In this document: piece by piece, positions 22,540 through 34,257 of the stretch
Numbering within the stretch: position 1 is the first letter of the stretch
Layout: each line of letters begins with the position of its first letter
Origin: Gnetum montanum
Taxonomy: Eukaryota; Streptophyta; Gnetopsida; Gnetales; Gnetaceae
Assembly: GCA_015680685.1 (NCBI GenBank)
Contig: MNCI01013908.1
Coordinates: forward strand, 1,510,803-1,574,802
Reading direction: 5' to 3'
DNA: 64,000 nt
Made by a program: the position numbers and the translations under genes
Notes under the pieces: model-generated
Told to the model about the DNA's origin: nothing
What the model saw: the letters and a program-made list of their open reading frames with translations, nothing else
Database searches by the model: none

Positions 22540-23972
22540 GGTTCACAGTGCAACACCTCCCAACTCACACATGTAACCTTGTGCACAAGCAAGCGTGCAT
22601 ATCTTCGAGCTTCCTAAGCAAGATGGGGTGGAACGTGGTAGTTCCAGAATGAAGTTTGTGCTACCAAGGAAAAACCCTCTGGGACACATACTACGTCGCC
22701 ATCCTTCGCATCTTGCTGATCCTCTGGAGATACCATATGGCATGTTGTTAACCTTCTAGAGCTATTATTTCCATCACCAATCAATTTGGTCATAGCTCCC
22801 ATCGTCGGCACTCCCTGCTGGAGTCCCAAAATAACTATGGCGTAGCCATAGTGCTGGCATCCTCTAGCCCTCACCATCACCAAAGTCTAAAAAAGCATTT
22901 AGCTGTTAACCTTCTCACCTTGCAGCTAGATTTCATGACTCTTGTCTTTGATGGGGATTTCTGAGCACCTGCATCATCATTGCTCCTAGCCTCTTCAATG
23001 CTCATTTCTGGTAGGGCCATTGAAGCTTTTTGGCCTACTACTGTCGAGGCTTGCACTTTCCTTCTTTCTTTAGATATTGCACGCATCAGACACAACACTT
23101 ACCACCCTAGTAGTGTCCCAGGCAAATAGGACTTTGCCCTCATTTTCCTTGATGATTTTTTTTCTAGTTTTCTCTCTATTGTCTTTGTAGGATAAAAGCC
23201 AATATAGTGCCATTCATGAATGCGTTCCACCACAAGAACAAGACACTACATTATTTTGATGTACCCACTTCAATCAGCCTAGCTACTTGAGACTGCATAT
23301 CCTATTCTTTCTTTAGCCCACTTAATCTCCATTCCCTATACTTACAATTTCTGACATCTTCCTCCCAAGCTTTTCCAATGCATGTGAAACCATTTCCCAC
23401 GCTCAACCGCCAAGCCCATGATGGACATAATGCAGCTCATCCTATCAGATGCATCTGTAGACTAGTTAAAGCTCCACATGGATGTAACACAAACTCATCT
23501 TGGGGAGGAAACACATGTTCCACAATGATGACACAGTTTCCTTCAAATCAACATGGGTGTGTGATTTCACTCAAAAAAATGAATGAATGAAAAATGGTGA
23601 TATAGCCAAGTGCCCAAAAAAATGGCATAGTTTCTTTGCAATCATCTCAGCTTTGGATTGACCACTCCTAAGCACTCCGATGAGAGGTCGAGATCCAAAG
23701 AAAGAAAGCACTCATGTGTGCCAAATCCCTCATTAGCATTCCAACGAGGGATCACACTATGGCAACGGCTCTCATGATAACACATCCTACACCTTTCCTT
23801 TCCCTTAGTCCAATTTTCTCAAACAAATCCCCTTTCTCTATCATACTTAGCCTTCCTAGCACTCCCAAGCATAGCAAAGCATTATCTAAGCAAGCACTGA
23901 TGAACGATGTGGGTGTCATGTTCAACATGATGTTTTGTTTTCTTTGTCAACGTCTCTCAGACAAACATCAAT
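22540..23972. other. 3' untranslated spacer with decayed opposite-strand frames
   Basis: Homologous to 2290-3656. On the - strand 23098-22877 reads 73 codons (RAISKERRKVQASTVVG, then EEARSNDDAGAQKS) and 22883-22614 reads 89 codons. No domain is recognised. It may be a remnant of an accessory opposite-strand frame; evidence is weak. Confidence 0.4.
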
Positions 23973-23985
23973 AAAGAGGGGCCAT
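23973..23985 (+). promoter_or_regulatory. Polypurine tract before the last Tat LTR
   Basis: AAAGAGGGGCCAT directly before TGAAAT, the LTR start. Same tract as at 3657. Confidence 0.8.
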
Positions 23986-26255
23986 TGAAATACCATCAAT
24001 TTTGGGACTCTCATGATTCAGCACAATCCCAAAATTTAGGCAAGGATCTTTGCAAGCATGGTATCATGCTAGACTATGTAGACAACATGGCACCCTAGAA
24101 GTCCTGATGCCTGCAAAGTCACTTCTGGGCCTGCCTACCACCCTCTGCAGCATAGTTAATGTAGCACTCATTCATGAGGCTAGTTTTCACAAAATAGGCA
24201 CTAAGGATGGACTAAACATATTGACAAACTTTCTAACTATGAAGCCTACTACACTGCACAACGTAGCAGACCATGTGGTGTTAAAACTGTTACAAGTGTT
24301 AGATCAAATGTAGAAGATGCAGTTGGCAAATATTTGGTTTTCAAAGATGCTTTCCCCATTTCATCCTTGAAATGTGATCAGTATGATGTAGAAAAGTATA
24401 GAAAATTTCATCAAAAATAACCTCAGTTGGAGTGCTACGTTTTTCTACACTACACAACATAGCAAGGCCCTAGCATGACAAAATCTTTCCTCAAACTATT
24501 TTGATGTGGAAAACACAATTGCCCAAGCTTCAACCATGAAAAACTCCTATTCTACTACCACCTAAGAATGTGACCAAGATCCTATGACAAAACACTTGCA
24601 AATTAAGTTGAAATTTAGGAAAACCTACGTGCTATGCTGTGCTACGCTACATAGTATAGCACAAATTAGCAGGGTAATAATGCAAGAAGATCCTCCATCA
24701 AGTTTTTCTAGCAAAAGAATTGCACTTGGCCATGCTTCAACCTTCAAGACTACCAGTCCCACTTCGCCCTCAAGTCCCAATCAAAGTCTCCTAACAAAAC
24801 ATTAAAAGTTGTGATCCAAATTCATCTCGGATTGACTGCTACATTGTGCTACACTACATAGCATAGCATAGTAGAGCAAAGACCTAAAAGATAAAAGGTG
24901 CCCCAAGGATGAATCCAGGAAGTCTTAGGCTCCTTTAACATAAAAAGTGTAAAGGATGGTTGCTAAAATAGCTTGCCTTGCTAGGCCTTAGAGGGGTATT
25001 TTTAGTTTTTGAGCAAGATTTTTCTTCAAGGTGGCTGCTACACTATGTTACGCTATGCAGCATAGCACAATGTAGCAACTAGTTATTCATGCTACTCCAC
25101 TACGCTGAATAGCGTAAGTAGCGTAACACTTGAAAAGAAGCTATAGGAAATCTTTAGAAGCTCCAGGACTCATTGTCAATAGTCATTTCTACCCTAGCAT
25201 CTCCTTGATAGCTGAGATCAGCATTTTTCTTTGCTTGTTGCATCCCTTGTCAAGTCTTGAAATTGTCTCTATGCTTGATCCTACTCGTAAGAGAGGGGAA
25301 TACGTAGTCTTGAAGTGCAAGCTTCACTTTATATTTTTCATAGGCATTTTTTGTAAAAACATGGTAGTCCCCTAGATTCCAGCACATGCACTCTAGAAAA
25401 TATGGTCACAGCTCAGTAGGTGTTCCATTCCTATCGTCATTCCACTCAGCATAGCACATCAGTATAGCACAACACTTTGAGCATGGAACACCAATGTGAC
25501 ACCTTTAGGTTCAAGTTATGTGAGACCCAAGACATGTGGCATCCAAGCCATGCCTCTCTCCCACTCTTGGCCATATAAATACCCTAGCAAACAGCATTCA
25601 AAGGGTTGGCTTTTTTGGTGGTTGGCTTTTGGTAGTTGGCTTCTAGCAGTAAGCTTTGACAAAGAGATTGGTGAACATAAGGTGGATAAATAGAAAAAAT
25701 CCCAGCAGTAGCACTTCCCAGATCTCTCTTCAACCCATCATAGCATATCTTAACCCAACAAGCATCGACTCATTACTTCCTATTAGCACCCCATTGGCGA
25801 TAATCCAGGAGCTATGACCATATTTTTCTGTTGTCAGCTATGCTTGCCTAGTACTACACACCAATTGTACACATTCATTAGCCAAAAAAAGATCAGATCC
25901 CCTAATTTTGGGGTGGTATATTCCCTCACCTAAATTCTCATTCTATTTTTGCTACAATGTATATGTTGCATTTTTGTGTACTTGTTCATGCTTATTGTTA
26001 TGGTTACATATTTTGATGTGTTTCTACTATTGTGCACCCCACATTTTCTTCCATTTCAATCTCAGCATGTTGCAATTTAAAATTACTCTTTGCATATGGT
26101 TAATGTACACCACATAAGTCCCTGACTAATTGACCAAACTGTTCAGAGCACCCCATTTCCATTTTCTCCAACATAGCCCTTGCACAAATTCAAGGTTAGG
26201 CTGTATGCCCAATAACCTCTTGATGTTCTAGCCACCGATGTTTTCATACATCACA
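23986..26255 (+). mobile_element. Tat-type LTR, copy 4 (3' LTR), 2.27 kb
   Basis: It starts TGAAATACCATCAATTTTGG after the polypurine tract and ends GTTTTCATACATCACA. It contains GCTACGCTAC-type palindromes at 24640-24662, 24840-24875 and 25030-25120, a TATA box at 25574 and the AAGTCCCTGACTAATTGACC block. Its last kilobase is very like 5445-6478. The sequence to its right belongs to another, - strand element. Confidence 0.82.
25574..25581 (+). promoter_or_regulatory. LTR TATA box, copy 4
   Basis: TATAAATA in GGCCATATAAATACCC, followed by TTCAAAGGGTTGGCTTTTTT. Confidence 0.7.
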
Positions 26256-28050
26256 CCCTTGCATAACTTCAAACCAAAGAGTCCATGGGCTCTGTGGATG
26301 ATTAATGGTTACAGAAGTTTTAAGTACAAAAATGCAGAAGAAACTAACTAAGAATTCTAACACATCAAACTAAGACATTGAATCAAGAACATGAAACTGA
26401 CAGTGAGGTAAGACATGGAAAGCATAGATGGATGAGCGAGAGTGGAATGGAGTTCCTAATTAAGGTCACATGAAGCCCTTTGTGGATTTTGTGGTTAAAT
26501 GACTTGATAGGACCCATCCTTAGTCTAGACTAGAACCTACCATGTTCAATGACTTTGCATCGACATTCTAAGACTAGTCCATCCCCTGAGATACAAGAGT
26601 GCTCTCACAGAACAATCATCATTCCTTATTAGAGAAGAAAAGAGAAGTATAAAGTGAGAAAGGGCCTTAGTTAGAGGAGACCTTCAAGCATGGGTACATG
26701 CCTTTCTAGTTTCATAACCAGTTCTTGTAGCCCATTTATTTTGTCTAAGGGGTGTGTTATGAATCCCCATCATTTTTTTCAAAATGGGAACAACACCATG
26801 TAAAGACACATGCATTTATTTTGGCCAAATGGTGTTCTTTGAATTCTTGTAGTATTTTTTTTTTTTTTGATGAGAACCACACCATGCAAGGAATTATTCA
26901 ACTTTCTTTTATTGGTGGACATGGAATGGTAAGAAATTTATGAAAACACACATGCACCCAAGCAAATAGAAAGGCACAAAGAATACTGAATCCCTTTAAA
27001 GCCATATCCTATTCAAACCTTTGAATCCTTTCCAATTTCGAAAACTACCATAGTTACAAATTTATTAAAGTTTTATTAATGAAAAATGGACTACTTGTTT
27101 TCAAAACAAGAAAAACCATAGAGTTTGTGGATGGATGGATGTCATGGACTCACTACCTATTTCATGGAAAAGAAACCATGTCCTAATCATCCATAACAAA
27201 ATTCAAAGCCAAAATCTAGACACCAACAATCAAATAATAGAAATAGTACATACCACTATCAATCAACACATTACCACTGTACCTAGCACTTATTAACAAA
27301 AAGTTCGAAAATCACATCAAAATAAAAGAAAGTATAAAAGAATATGTAAAATATTCAATAAATAGAAAATGTACTAATGATTATGTAAAACAAAAATTAG
27401 AAAAGATTAATACCATGAAAGGAAGAAGATGTAAACTAAAGAATGTGTAAAACAAAAAGTTGTAAAACAAGAAGATGAAAAACACTTAAGAATCTTGAAG
27501 ACTAGAATGGGGGGTGACCCCTACAACTAAACATTTGGCCATTACAAGGATTAATAAGTGGATAATTGGGATCCATGTGTTTATGAAACACTGGTAATTG
27601 TTCATGCCCTAACCATTGGGTGTCTATTGGTGGTGCAGTGGCTGGGTAGAAAAATCATCTATCACACTCTTGGTTGTTAAATGTATGATGTGTTAGGGTA
27701 TGAGGTGTATGAACATTATGGTTTGCTAGCCCATTATTACACCCTTGATCATGATATGGTATGCATGGATTTTTTTATCTCCCCATGCTTGTTGATTCAT
27801 TGGTTGGATTTGGGATTGGAGTACGGATAGATGGTGGCCCTTGTGTATGGTCAAAGGATGTTGGTTTAGACAAGGAAGGTGGTGTACGAGGTTTGCCTTG
27901 TGCTAGCATAGAAAATGCAATGGGTTCATGCATGCTTTACTTTGGCTTATAGCCTTTCCTTTAGAAGGGATGTTTCCAGCATTATGGTTGGGACCCACTA
28001 GTGTCAACATGTCTATGCGCATTTGTAGCAAAAGTGGAACTCATTCATTG
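26256..28050 (-). other. Noncoding 3' region of the decayed gag element
   Basis: AT-rich sequence homologous to about 33120-34500 of the complete element. It contains GTAAAACAAAAA-type repeats at 27380-27470. No RT, RNase H or integrase similarity is seen on either strand. Confidence 0.6.
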
Positions 28051-28059
28051 ATACTTTGG

Positions 28060-29760
28060 TGTTGAACCTTCCTAAGTTACTGGTGATGGAATTAGAGGTG
28101 GTGAATTATGAAAATGTTGAGGGTAAGTTGGATGGTAAGAGGTACGAGGTGGTGATCCTTCATGGGATGTCATGTATTGATGCTACTTGAAAGAGTGGTA
28201 ATGGCAATTTGAAGTAGAGGATGTTGAACTAGTTGGAGAAACAAGGTGTTGAACATAATATCCATGTTTTTTCGACAGATATGGATGATTTGGTGATGGC
28301 CTTCCCCATGAATATGGTTGTTGCCACTATGGTTGATGACTATGTTAAGCCTATTAATAAGTCTCCCTAGGATGGTACGATCAGTTGTGGGACTGTCTAT
28401 AATCACCTTGTGGAAGAGGAAATCTCTTGGGCATGTGCTTTTGCACAAACTCCAAATTTAAGGCAACTTCCCAATACTCCCATAGATGTAACAAGACTAG
28501 GCAATGGCCCTTTGAATGATCATATATGTAAAAGTGTTTCTAACTGTTTCTTGGTTCTATGTCCTCTATTTATTGTGATCACCTACCTTGTGTTGCATAA
28601 TCTTCTTCACAACTATCTCAATAAGAGTTGTAACATGTTCATTTATCCATATGGACATCCTATTAAACTTTGCTTCTAGATCATCAATAGACTCCTTCAT
28701 TAGTAATATTTGTTGTGGGATCACCTTATCAAGAGTGACTTCATTTTCCTTACCATAAATTTAAACCTCCTTCAATTGAAGAGTTGGATCCCATTGTGAT
28801 TTCTTGACATTCTCCCATTTGCACATCTCTCCTTTGTTTGCCACACACATTATTAGCTCTTTGATCTGATGGGCTTGGAGCTCGTATAATTGCCCTAGGG
28901 CATACATCCCAAGGATTTCTTTTGTTTTAGTTTGAAGCCCATCTATGATGTGGAATAGTTATCTTTCCTTAGAGAAACCATGGCCTAGGCATCTATTCAG
29001 TAAGGCACAATATCTATCTAAGTCCATGTCCAAGGGTTCATGTTGTTCTTATTTCCACTCTTGGATCTATCTCCTCAAATTGGACACTCTTTTATAGTTT
29101 TGGTATCTCTTGTTGAAAAGTTCTATCATTATAGACCATCGTTAGATTGAATTTGGTTTCAACAAATGATACCACATTTTGGCTCTATCAATTAGTATCC
29201 TAGGAAAGAGCTTAAGCTTTTGCCACTCACTTTCCACATTTTATAATGCACAAGCATCATGGAGGGCTTGTAAATGATATTATGGATCTACATCATAGCC
29301 TCCTACAAATTGAGGAAGATTGTTCATACCAGGTGTAGGTAGAAAACTCTTTTTGTGATGCCTATGAGATATCCTTATTGCCTTTGTGGTCTACATTAGG
29401 CTCTTAGTGGCCAAGAAGGGTTCATCATCATCAAACAAGTTGTGATGAAAATATCTATTTGGTTGATGGTGATGATTAGACTTGTATTCATGTTGATGAT
29501 CTTGAGTGTGTCTGTGGATTTGATTTTTACTTTTATTTTGACACTTTAGTGGAGCTCTATCTCTACACCTATGTTCATCTTTGTTAAAACTATACGTTGA
29601 AGGGGAAGAGGAAGATGAGGAACTGGAAGAATTCCATGGCTTCTTTGGTGTTCCTCGGGGTCCCTTGGTTTATCATTTCTAGGTTTTGAGGAGGTCTTAG
29701 GCCTTGAGGCCTCCCCTAGTTTAGGACTTATGTCATCTCTTCAAAGATTATCTGCCTTGG
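28060..29760 (-). pseudogene. gag: Athila-type Gag, heavily decayed
   Basis: Aligns by eye with the Gag of the complete element (35521-36723). Examples are AGCCCATC.A.GATGTGG (28947 against 36261) and AAGCTTTTGCCACTCA.T (29213 against 36540). Many stops and small indels leave no long frame; the 92-codon - frame at 28448-28170 is a piece of the proline-rich tail. Confidence 0.65.
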
Positions 29761-30020
29761 ATGAATGCAATCTTTGAGTGTTGTTAGGGTGTTCATGATC
29801 ATAAGAAACCCCTGAATAAGGTTGATCACTCTAATCTTCTTCATCATATGTCTTGTTATTTCTACAATGAATGTGTTCGCTATAGAGCACATAGTCACTT
29901 CCATGTGATAGAGACATTATTCCTGATTTATGATGTGTGTGATCTAAGAGTTTCTAAAAGATATATCGTTAATACCTTTTATAGTAATCGTGTATAATAT
30001 AATTAATCTAGATGACTAGC

Positions 30021-30043
30021 ACCATCCTCAGCAACAACACCAA
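30021..30043 (-). promoter_or_regulatory. Decayed tRNA-Asp primer-binding site
   Basis: On the - strand, directly after the LTR end: TGGTGTTGTTGCTGAGGA. Compare the intact site TGGCGCCGTTGCCGGGGA at 37743-37726. The differences are C to T or G to A, three of them at CpG positions. Confidence 0.8.
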
Positions 30044-30772
30044 TGATGAGTAGTGAGGTACCCCTACACTCAACCATATAAATCACAAGCATTCACATAC
30101 TATTCGATCAAATTCCATGGATGGGAATAGTTGTGGTATCTAGATCATTATGCTTTGATCGTAGTTCACTATCTTTCCACTTGGACTAGTGGTAGCTTTG
30201 TCACACATGGTTTAGTCCAAAATGAGGCATATGATGTTGTTCCTAATTTTACACTACTCCTCATGATGATAAAAAGGTAAATTAATTAAACAAATGGACA
30301 ATGGAAAGTAAAATCTAACTAGCCTATGTGCAATGAGTATCCACCCTTAGTCGTTCATACATGTCTTGGACTTCATGAGATTACTTCTAGATTGTCAAGT
30401 GTACGTCACTAGTTGTGCCAAATGATACACCTCTAGATTACCAAGTATTTTCACTTAAATGCTTGTGATTAAGGCATAAACATTCTACTTAATAACAAGA
30501 ATAGTAAATAGAAATAAGGGAAACATTTAACTAAAGAAATTACTAAATAATTAACAATTAAAAGGAATAATAATCTAAGTGGATGCTACAATGATGTGAG
30601 TAATCTTGAGCTTTATTGCCAATCATGTAACGTGTACAAGTATGTCACACTCGAACAAAGGTGTTGTACGATTACAAACATCACACTACAAGCATGCACT
30701 AGAAATAACAGACTTTAAAGAAAAAAAACTAAAAACTAACTTGAAAACTAACTCAAAATGGAAGCCCAAGTC

Positions 30773-30783
30773 TTGTATTTATG
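30773..30783 (-). promoter_or_regulatory. TATA box of the decayed element's LTR
   Basis: CCATAAATACAAG on the - strand, about 50 bp downstream of the palindrome at 30834-30855. Confidence 0.55.
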
Positions 30784-30833
30784 GGCCAGAGTATATACCC
30801 CAACGTTGGGTACTTGACATTGCATCTAGGCCC

Positions 30834-30855
30834 TGACATCATGTACATGATGTCA
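30834..30855. repeat. Perfect 22-bp palindrome in LTR U3
   Basis: Arms TGACATCATGT and ACATGATGTCA meet without a spacer. It is flanked by two copies of GTACTTGACATTG (about 30809 and 30862). It lies upstream of the - strand TATA box, the position of palindromes in the other LTR families here. Confidence 0.9.
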
Positions 30856-31050
30856 TGTCACGTACTTGACATTGGAGCAGATAGAAAACAATGATTCATT
30901 AGATGTCAAGGCTCTAATGTTAAGATAGGAAAATCATGACTCATTAAGGTCCAAGGGTAGAATAGCAATCTCTCTACAATAGATGCATTATGACCAAAGA
31001 GACTAGGAAGAAATACAAGCATGTATGTAGGGGGGTCCTACTCCTCATCA

Positions 31051-31354
31051 ACAGTTATCATCCTATAGGCCACCAGAGTAGGGGGAGTCTTTTGAAACTC
31101 TTACCTAAAGATAATCAAGTAGCAATACTTCACACTCCAACACTCACAACTAAAAATGAGCAAGAAGAGGACTATTCATTTTAGAGTATGGTAAAGTATC
31201 TAAGGTAATTTTGGTTACCTTCTCCAAGGTAAAAGTATGAGATAATTTTGATGAAGATATCTTTTGGATATTTTACCTTGTGATGTATTTCTTGTGCTAG
31301 TATTTAAAATTGACATGGCCATATAAGAATTACTTTATAGAAATCTTGTTAAGG
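31051..31354. other. AT-rich spacer between two elements
   Basis: No feature recognised. Together with 38667 onward it was the continuous target into which the complete element inserted. Confidence 0.5.
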
Positions 31355-31359
31355 ATATG
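31355..31359. repeat. Target site duplication, left copy (ATATG)
   Basis: ATATG precedes the LTR start. The identical ATATG follows the right LTR at 38662-38666. Five bases is the usual Ty3/gypsy duplication length. Confidence 0.9.
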
Positions 31360-32194
31360 TGATGAGTGGCGAGGTACCCCTACACTCAACCATATGAAAC
31401 GAGCGTACCACGTGCGATCCGATCGAACTCCGCACACTAAATGCCTAAATTCCCCATGGAACACTTGCGGTTAATCGTTCGTTGTCTTCCCAGACTTACT
31501 TGTTGTTGTCATGGCGTATGGTTAAGTAAGTCTGAGGTATATGATTTTTTTGGTATTTTACGATTTATCTCCTATGCTAAATGGTGAAGGGTTGAGAAAC
31601 TAAAACTAACTCTAACTACAACACTAATTCCTAGCATCAGCATCCGTTCCCACTTGCCGTACACACCCTGAACTATGCAACTGTGGCTACCAAACGCTAA
31701 TCGTTACTAGGATTACCACACGTAACGCACGTGCTCGAAGCGGTCGTACTGAGGCACTTAACTAGCCTAAGTGTGACAAGAAGCCGATTCCTTGACTAGC
31801 CATACACATCCGGAGATGCTCATAATCAAGTCGTACTTGTCCCACATTCTAGGAGAAAAGGGTGAGAGAATCTAATCATGATGAGTAGCCGATTCCTTGG
31901 CTAGCTGTACACGTTCGTCAATGCTCGTAACCAAGTCGTACTCATGTCACGTTACTAGGAAAGTAGTAAATAACATTAATTAAACCTATCCATGCACTGC
32001 AAGGTTTATCCACAAAGCTCATCTTTATTGCCGTACACAACTTGCGTTCAGGTATAAAGCTGCTCGAATAAAGAACCGTTCACTTGGGGGACTCCTACTG
32101 CGGACACATGGAAAATATTCTATCTCTAGGGTGATCAATCCGCCAGAGCTTCGCTACTTTATCCCTAGGATGTGAAATGAGAGGAGTGCCGCCT

Positions 32195-32205
32195 CTTATT
32201 TATAG
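32195..32205 (-). promoter_or_regulatory. TATA box in the left LTR
   Basis: CTATAAATAAG on the - strand, just downstream of the GCGATATCGC cluster. Confidence 0.75.
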
Positions 32206-32220
32206 ATTTGGTGGCAGACC

Positions 32221-32310
32221 GCGATATCGCATATCGCAGGGAATGACGCGATATTGCGTACACGATATCGCAGGGGATGCGATATCGCAACTTGTGCATA
32301 TCGCGTCTCA
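32221..32310. repeat. GCGATATCGC palindrome cluster in the LTR
   Basis: Perfect GCGATATCGC at 32221-32230 and 32279-32288, with variants between (CGCGATATTGCG, ACGATATCGCA) and CATATCGCG near the LTR end. The right LTR has a shorter version at 38592-38652, lacking about 30 bp of this cluster. Confidence 0.85.
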
Positions 32311-32313
32311 TCA

Positions 32314-32326
32314 TACCCCCATGACT
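32314..32326 (-). promoter_or_regulatory. Polypurine tract of the complete element
   Basis: On the - strand AGTCATGGGGGTA directly precedes the 3' LTR start TGATGAGACG. An almost identical TTAGTCATGGGGGTATG occurs again inside the element at 32922-32906. Confidence 0.65.
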
Positions 32327-34257
32327 AAATGAAAACTCGTCCTCGAGTTCTTTACAATAATATCATGTAGGTATGGGATTATTGATGGGAATGGAACTAA
32401 TGGAATGACATGTGAACGGTTCATTATTACAAGACTTGACAAAACTGGTGTTCATGACAATAAGGGTGAACACCTTATTACAATGATATCAGGCCACATT
32501 TGGCAGCTGAGAGAAAATAGGAGAGAGAAGAGAAGAGAAGAGGTTAGAAGAGTCTTGCTGCTGCCAACGCCTAGATTGCGCCTTCCATTATCCATCTGTA
32601 AGCGCATCATCCATTCTAATCCTTGCATAGCTACTTCAGCGCTCCTCCATTCCAAGTGTTTGCTCCAGATCCAATCCGTTGTTGTATGATTTCCATCTAC
32701 ACACACAACACAATCATATATTAGCAACGGTAATTGAATCATTAAGTAATTAATACCTTGCTTCGGTGTAGGTTCATTGGCTAGGTTGTGGTATGGCTAA
32801 TATGGACCTGGGAAGATGTAGGTGATGACTACCGAAGGTGTAGGGGTTAGGAAGAGAAACGAAAAAATTCGGGGCTTAGGAGAAGAAATCAAAAAATTAG
32901 GCCCCATACCCCCATGACTAATCGCGAACCTTCGGTAGCGTTAGAATGGAGAAAGAAAAGGAGCAAGAAAGATAGGTAAAAAAAAGGACAACTATGCCAT
33001 CAGTGAAGTGGACGTCAAGATGGAAATGAACAAAAATAAAATTAATTGCAAAATGTTAAGGAAAAGAAGTTAACTAATGCTCCAAATAGGAGTGTCACTG
33101 GGCCCTCCCCATAGCAGGCTCATGCCCTTAATGCCCTGACAAACCCACATTCAAAGAGTCCGTAGGCTCTGGGAGTGTCTTTTTGGAACAAGAGTTAAAG
33201 TCTTAACCGCAAGAATTTACCAAAAATAAAACAATGCATCGACCAAAATATATACACTAATGATACAACTGGCAATGAGGTGAACAATGGAGAGAAGGAT
33301 GGAAAGAAGAGGATGGAATGGAATCCCAAGGACAAGGTGGTGTACAGCCCCTTGTGTGTTTTATGGTTAATATGACTTAGCAAGTCTCATTCCAACTCCA
33401 AGCTCAAACCAACCACTTCCAGTGACTTCGCATCAATGCATTCAGTTAAACCATCCACTTGGATAACAAGGATGCATCATCAAAGAGTCACCACCATTCT
33501 AACAAAACAAAGGAGAGAACGGGAAGCGAGAAGGGCCTTAGTTAGAGAGAACACTTTGGTTCCATAACCAGTGCTTGTAGCCCAAATTTTATTTCATCTA
33601 AGGGGTGTGCTTTGAATCCTCACTTTGATTTTTTTTTTAAGCGTGGGGACGACACCATGCAAAGACTTCTTATTTTTATTATCTCAGCTTCCGAAGAATG
33701 GGTAACATCAGAATGGTAAGAAAACTCAAGAAGGAAACATCCAAACACCCAAGTGAATGTCCAACACAAAAGCATCAAGTTCCTTTTAAGTCACACCCTT
33801 TGCAATCCTTGAGTCCTTCCTTAGTTTGAGAAATACCCAGTCATCGGTTCATTAAAGTTCTTATTGGAAGGGAACTGTACATTTCCAAGCTAAGAAAAAC
33901 AATAGACTTTGATGGATGGATGGATGAAGTGATCTCATTGCCTGCCATATCAAAAGAAACATACCTTAGTATCAACAATGTAACTTAAAGGTAAAAACTA
34001 AACATTAGCAATCAATGTGAAAATAGTTCATACCATCGGTCTGAACACTTATTGGGTGACGAACTTACATGTTGGATACACACACACACTCACACACAAA
34101 AAATAGAAAAGTGTAACGATGTTGTAAAACAAAAATAAGAAAAGTTAAAGAAAGTTGTAAAACAAAAATTAGAAAAGTTAATGAAATTTTTAAAACAAAA
34201 ACGTGTAAAAAAAATGTTGTAAAACAAAAACTTAAAAGAACTGAGGGCCCCATATGG
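32327..34257 (-). other. Noncoding 3' interior where pol is absent
   Basis: No RT, RNase H or integrase motif is visible in any frame. At 34115-34235 a unit of about 32 bp (GTTGTAAAACAAAAATTAGA...) repeats about four times. At 32500-32545 there is a purine-rich GAGAGAAGAGAAGAG run. Parts from 33120 on recur at 26260-27500. Confidence 0.7.

Larger units (their letters stand above)
26256..31050 (-). mobile_element. Decayed Athila-type gag element, 3' end missing
   Basis: Read on the - strand: LTR (31050-30044), decayed primer site, decayed gag and a noncoding 3' region, in the order of the complete element at 31360-38661. Landmarks shared by eye include AAAGAGTCC.T.GGCTCTG (26276 against 33154), the AT-rich TGTAAAACAAAAATTAGAAAA stretch (27385 against 34155) and the gag segment at 28900-29350. 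The left (3') LTR is missing; the Tat LTR ends exactly where similarity starts. Confidence 0.75.
30044..31050 (-). mobile_element. Athila-type 5' LTR of the decayed gag element
   Basis: On the + strand it starts TGATGAGTAGTGAGGTACCC and ends CTACTCCTCATCA, giving the TGATGAG...CTCATCA inverted ends. The first 40 bp match the complete element's LTR; the rest differs greatly. A TATA box (CATAAATAC) reads leftward at 30783-30773. Confidence 0.8.
31360..32313 (-). mobile_element. 3' LTR of the complete element (954 bp)
   Basis: On the + strand it runs from TGATGAGTGGCGAGGTACCC to GCGTCTCATCA. Inverted ends TGATGAG/CTCATCA. It contains a TATA box at 32205-32195 and GCGATATCGC palindromes at 32221-32310. 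Confidence 0.92.
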
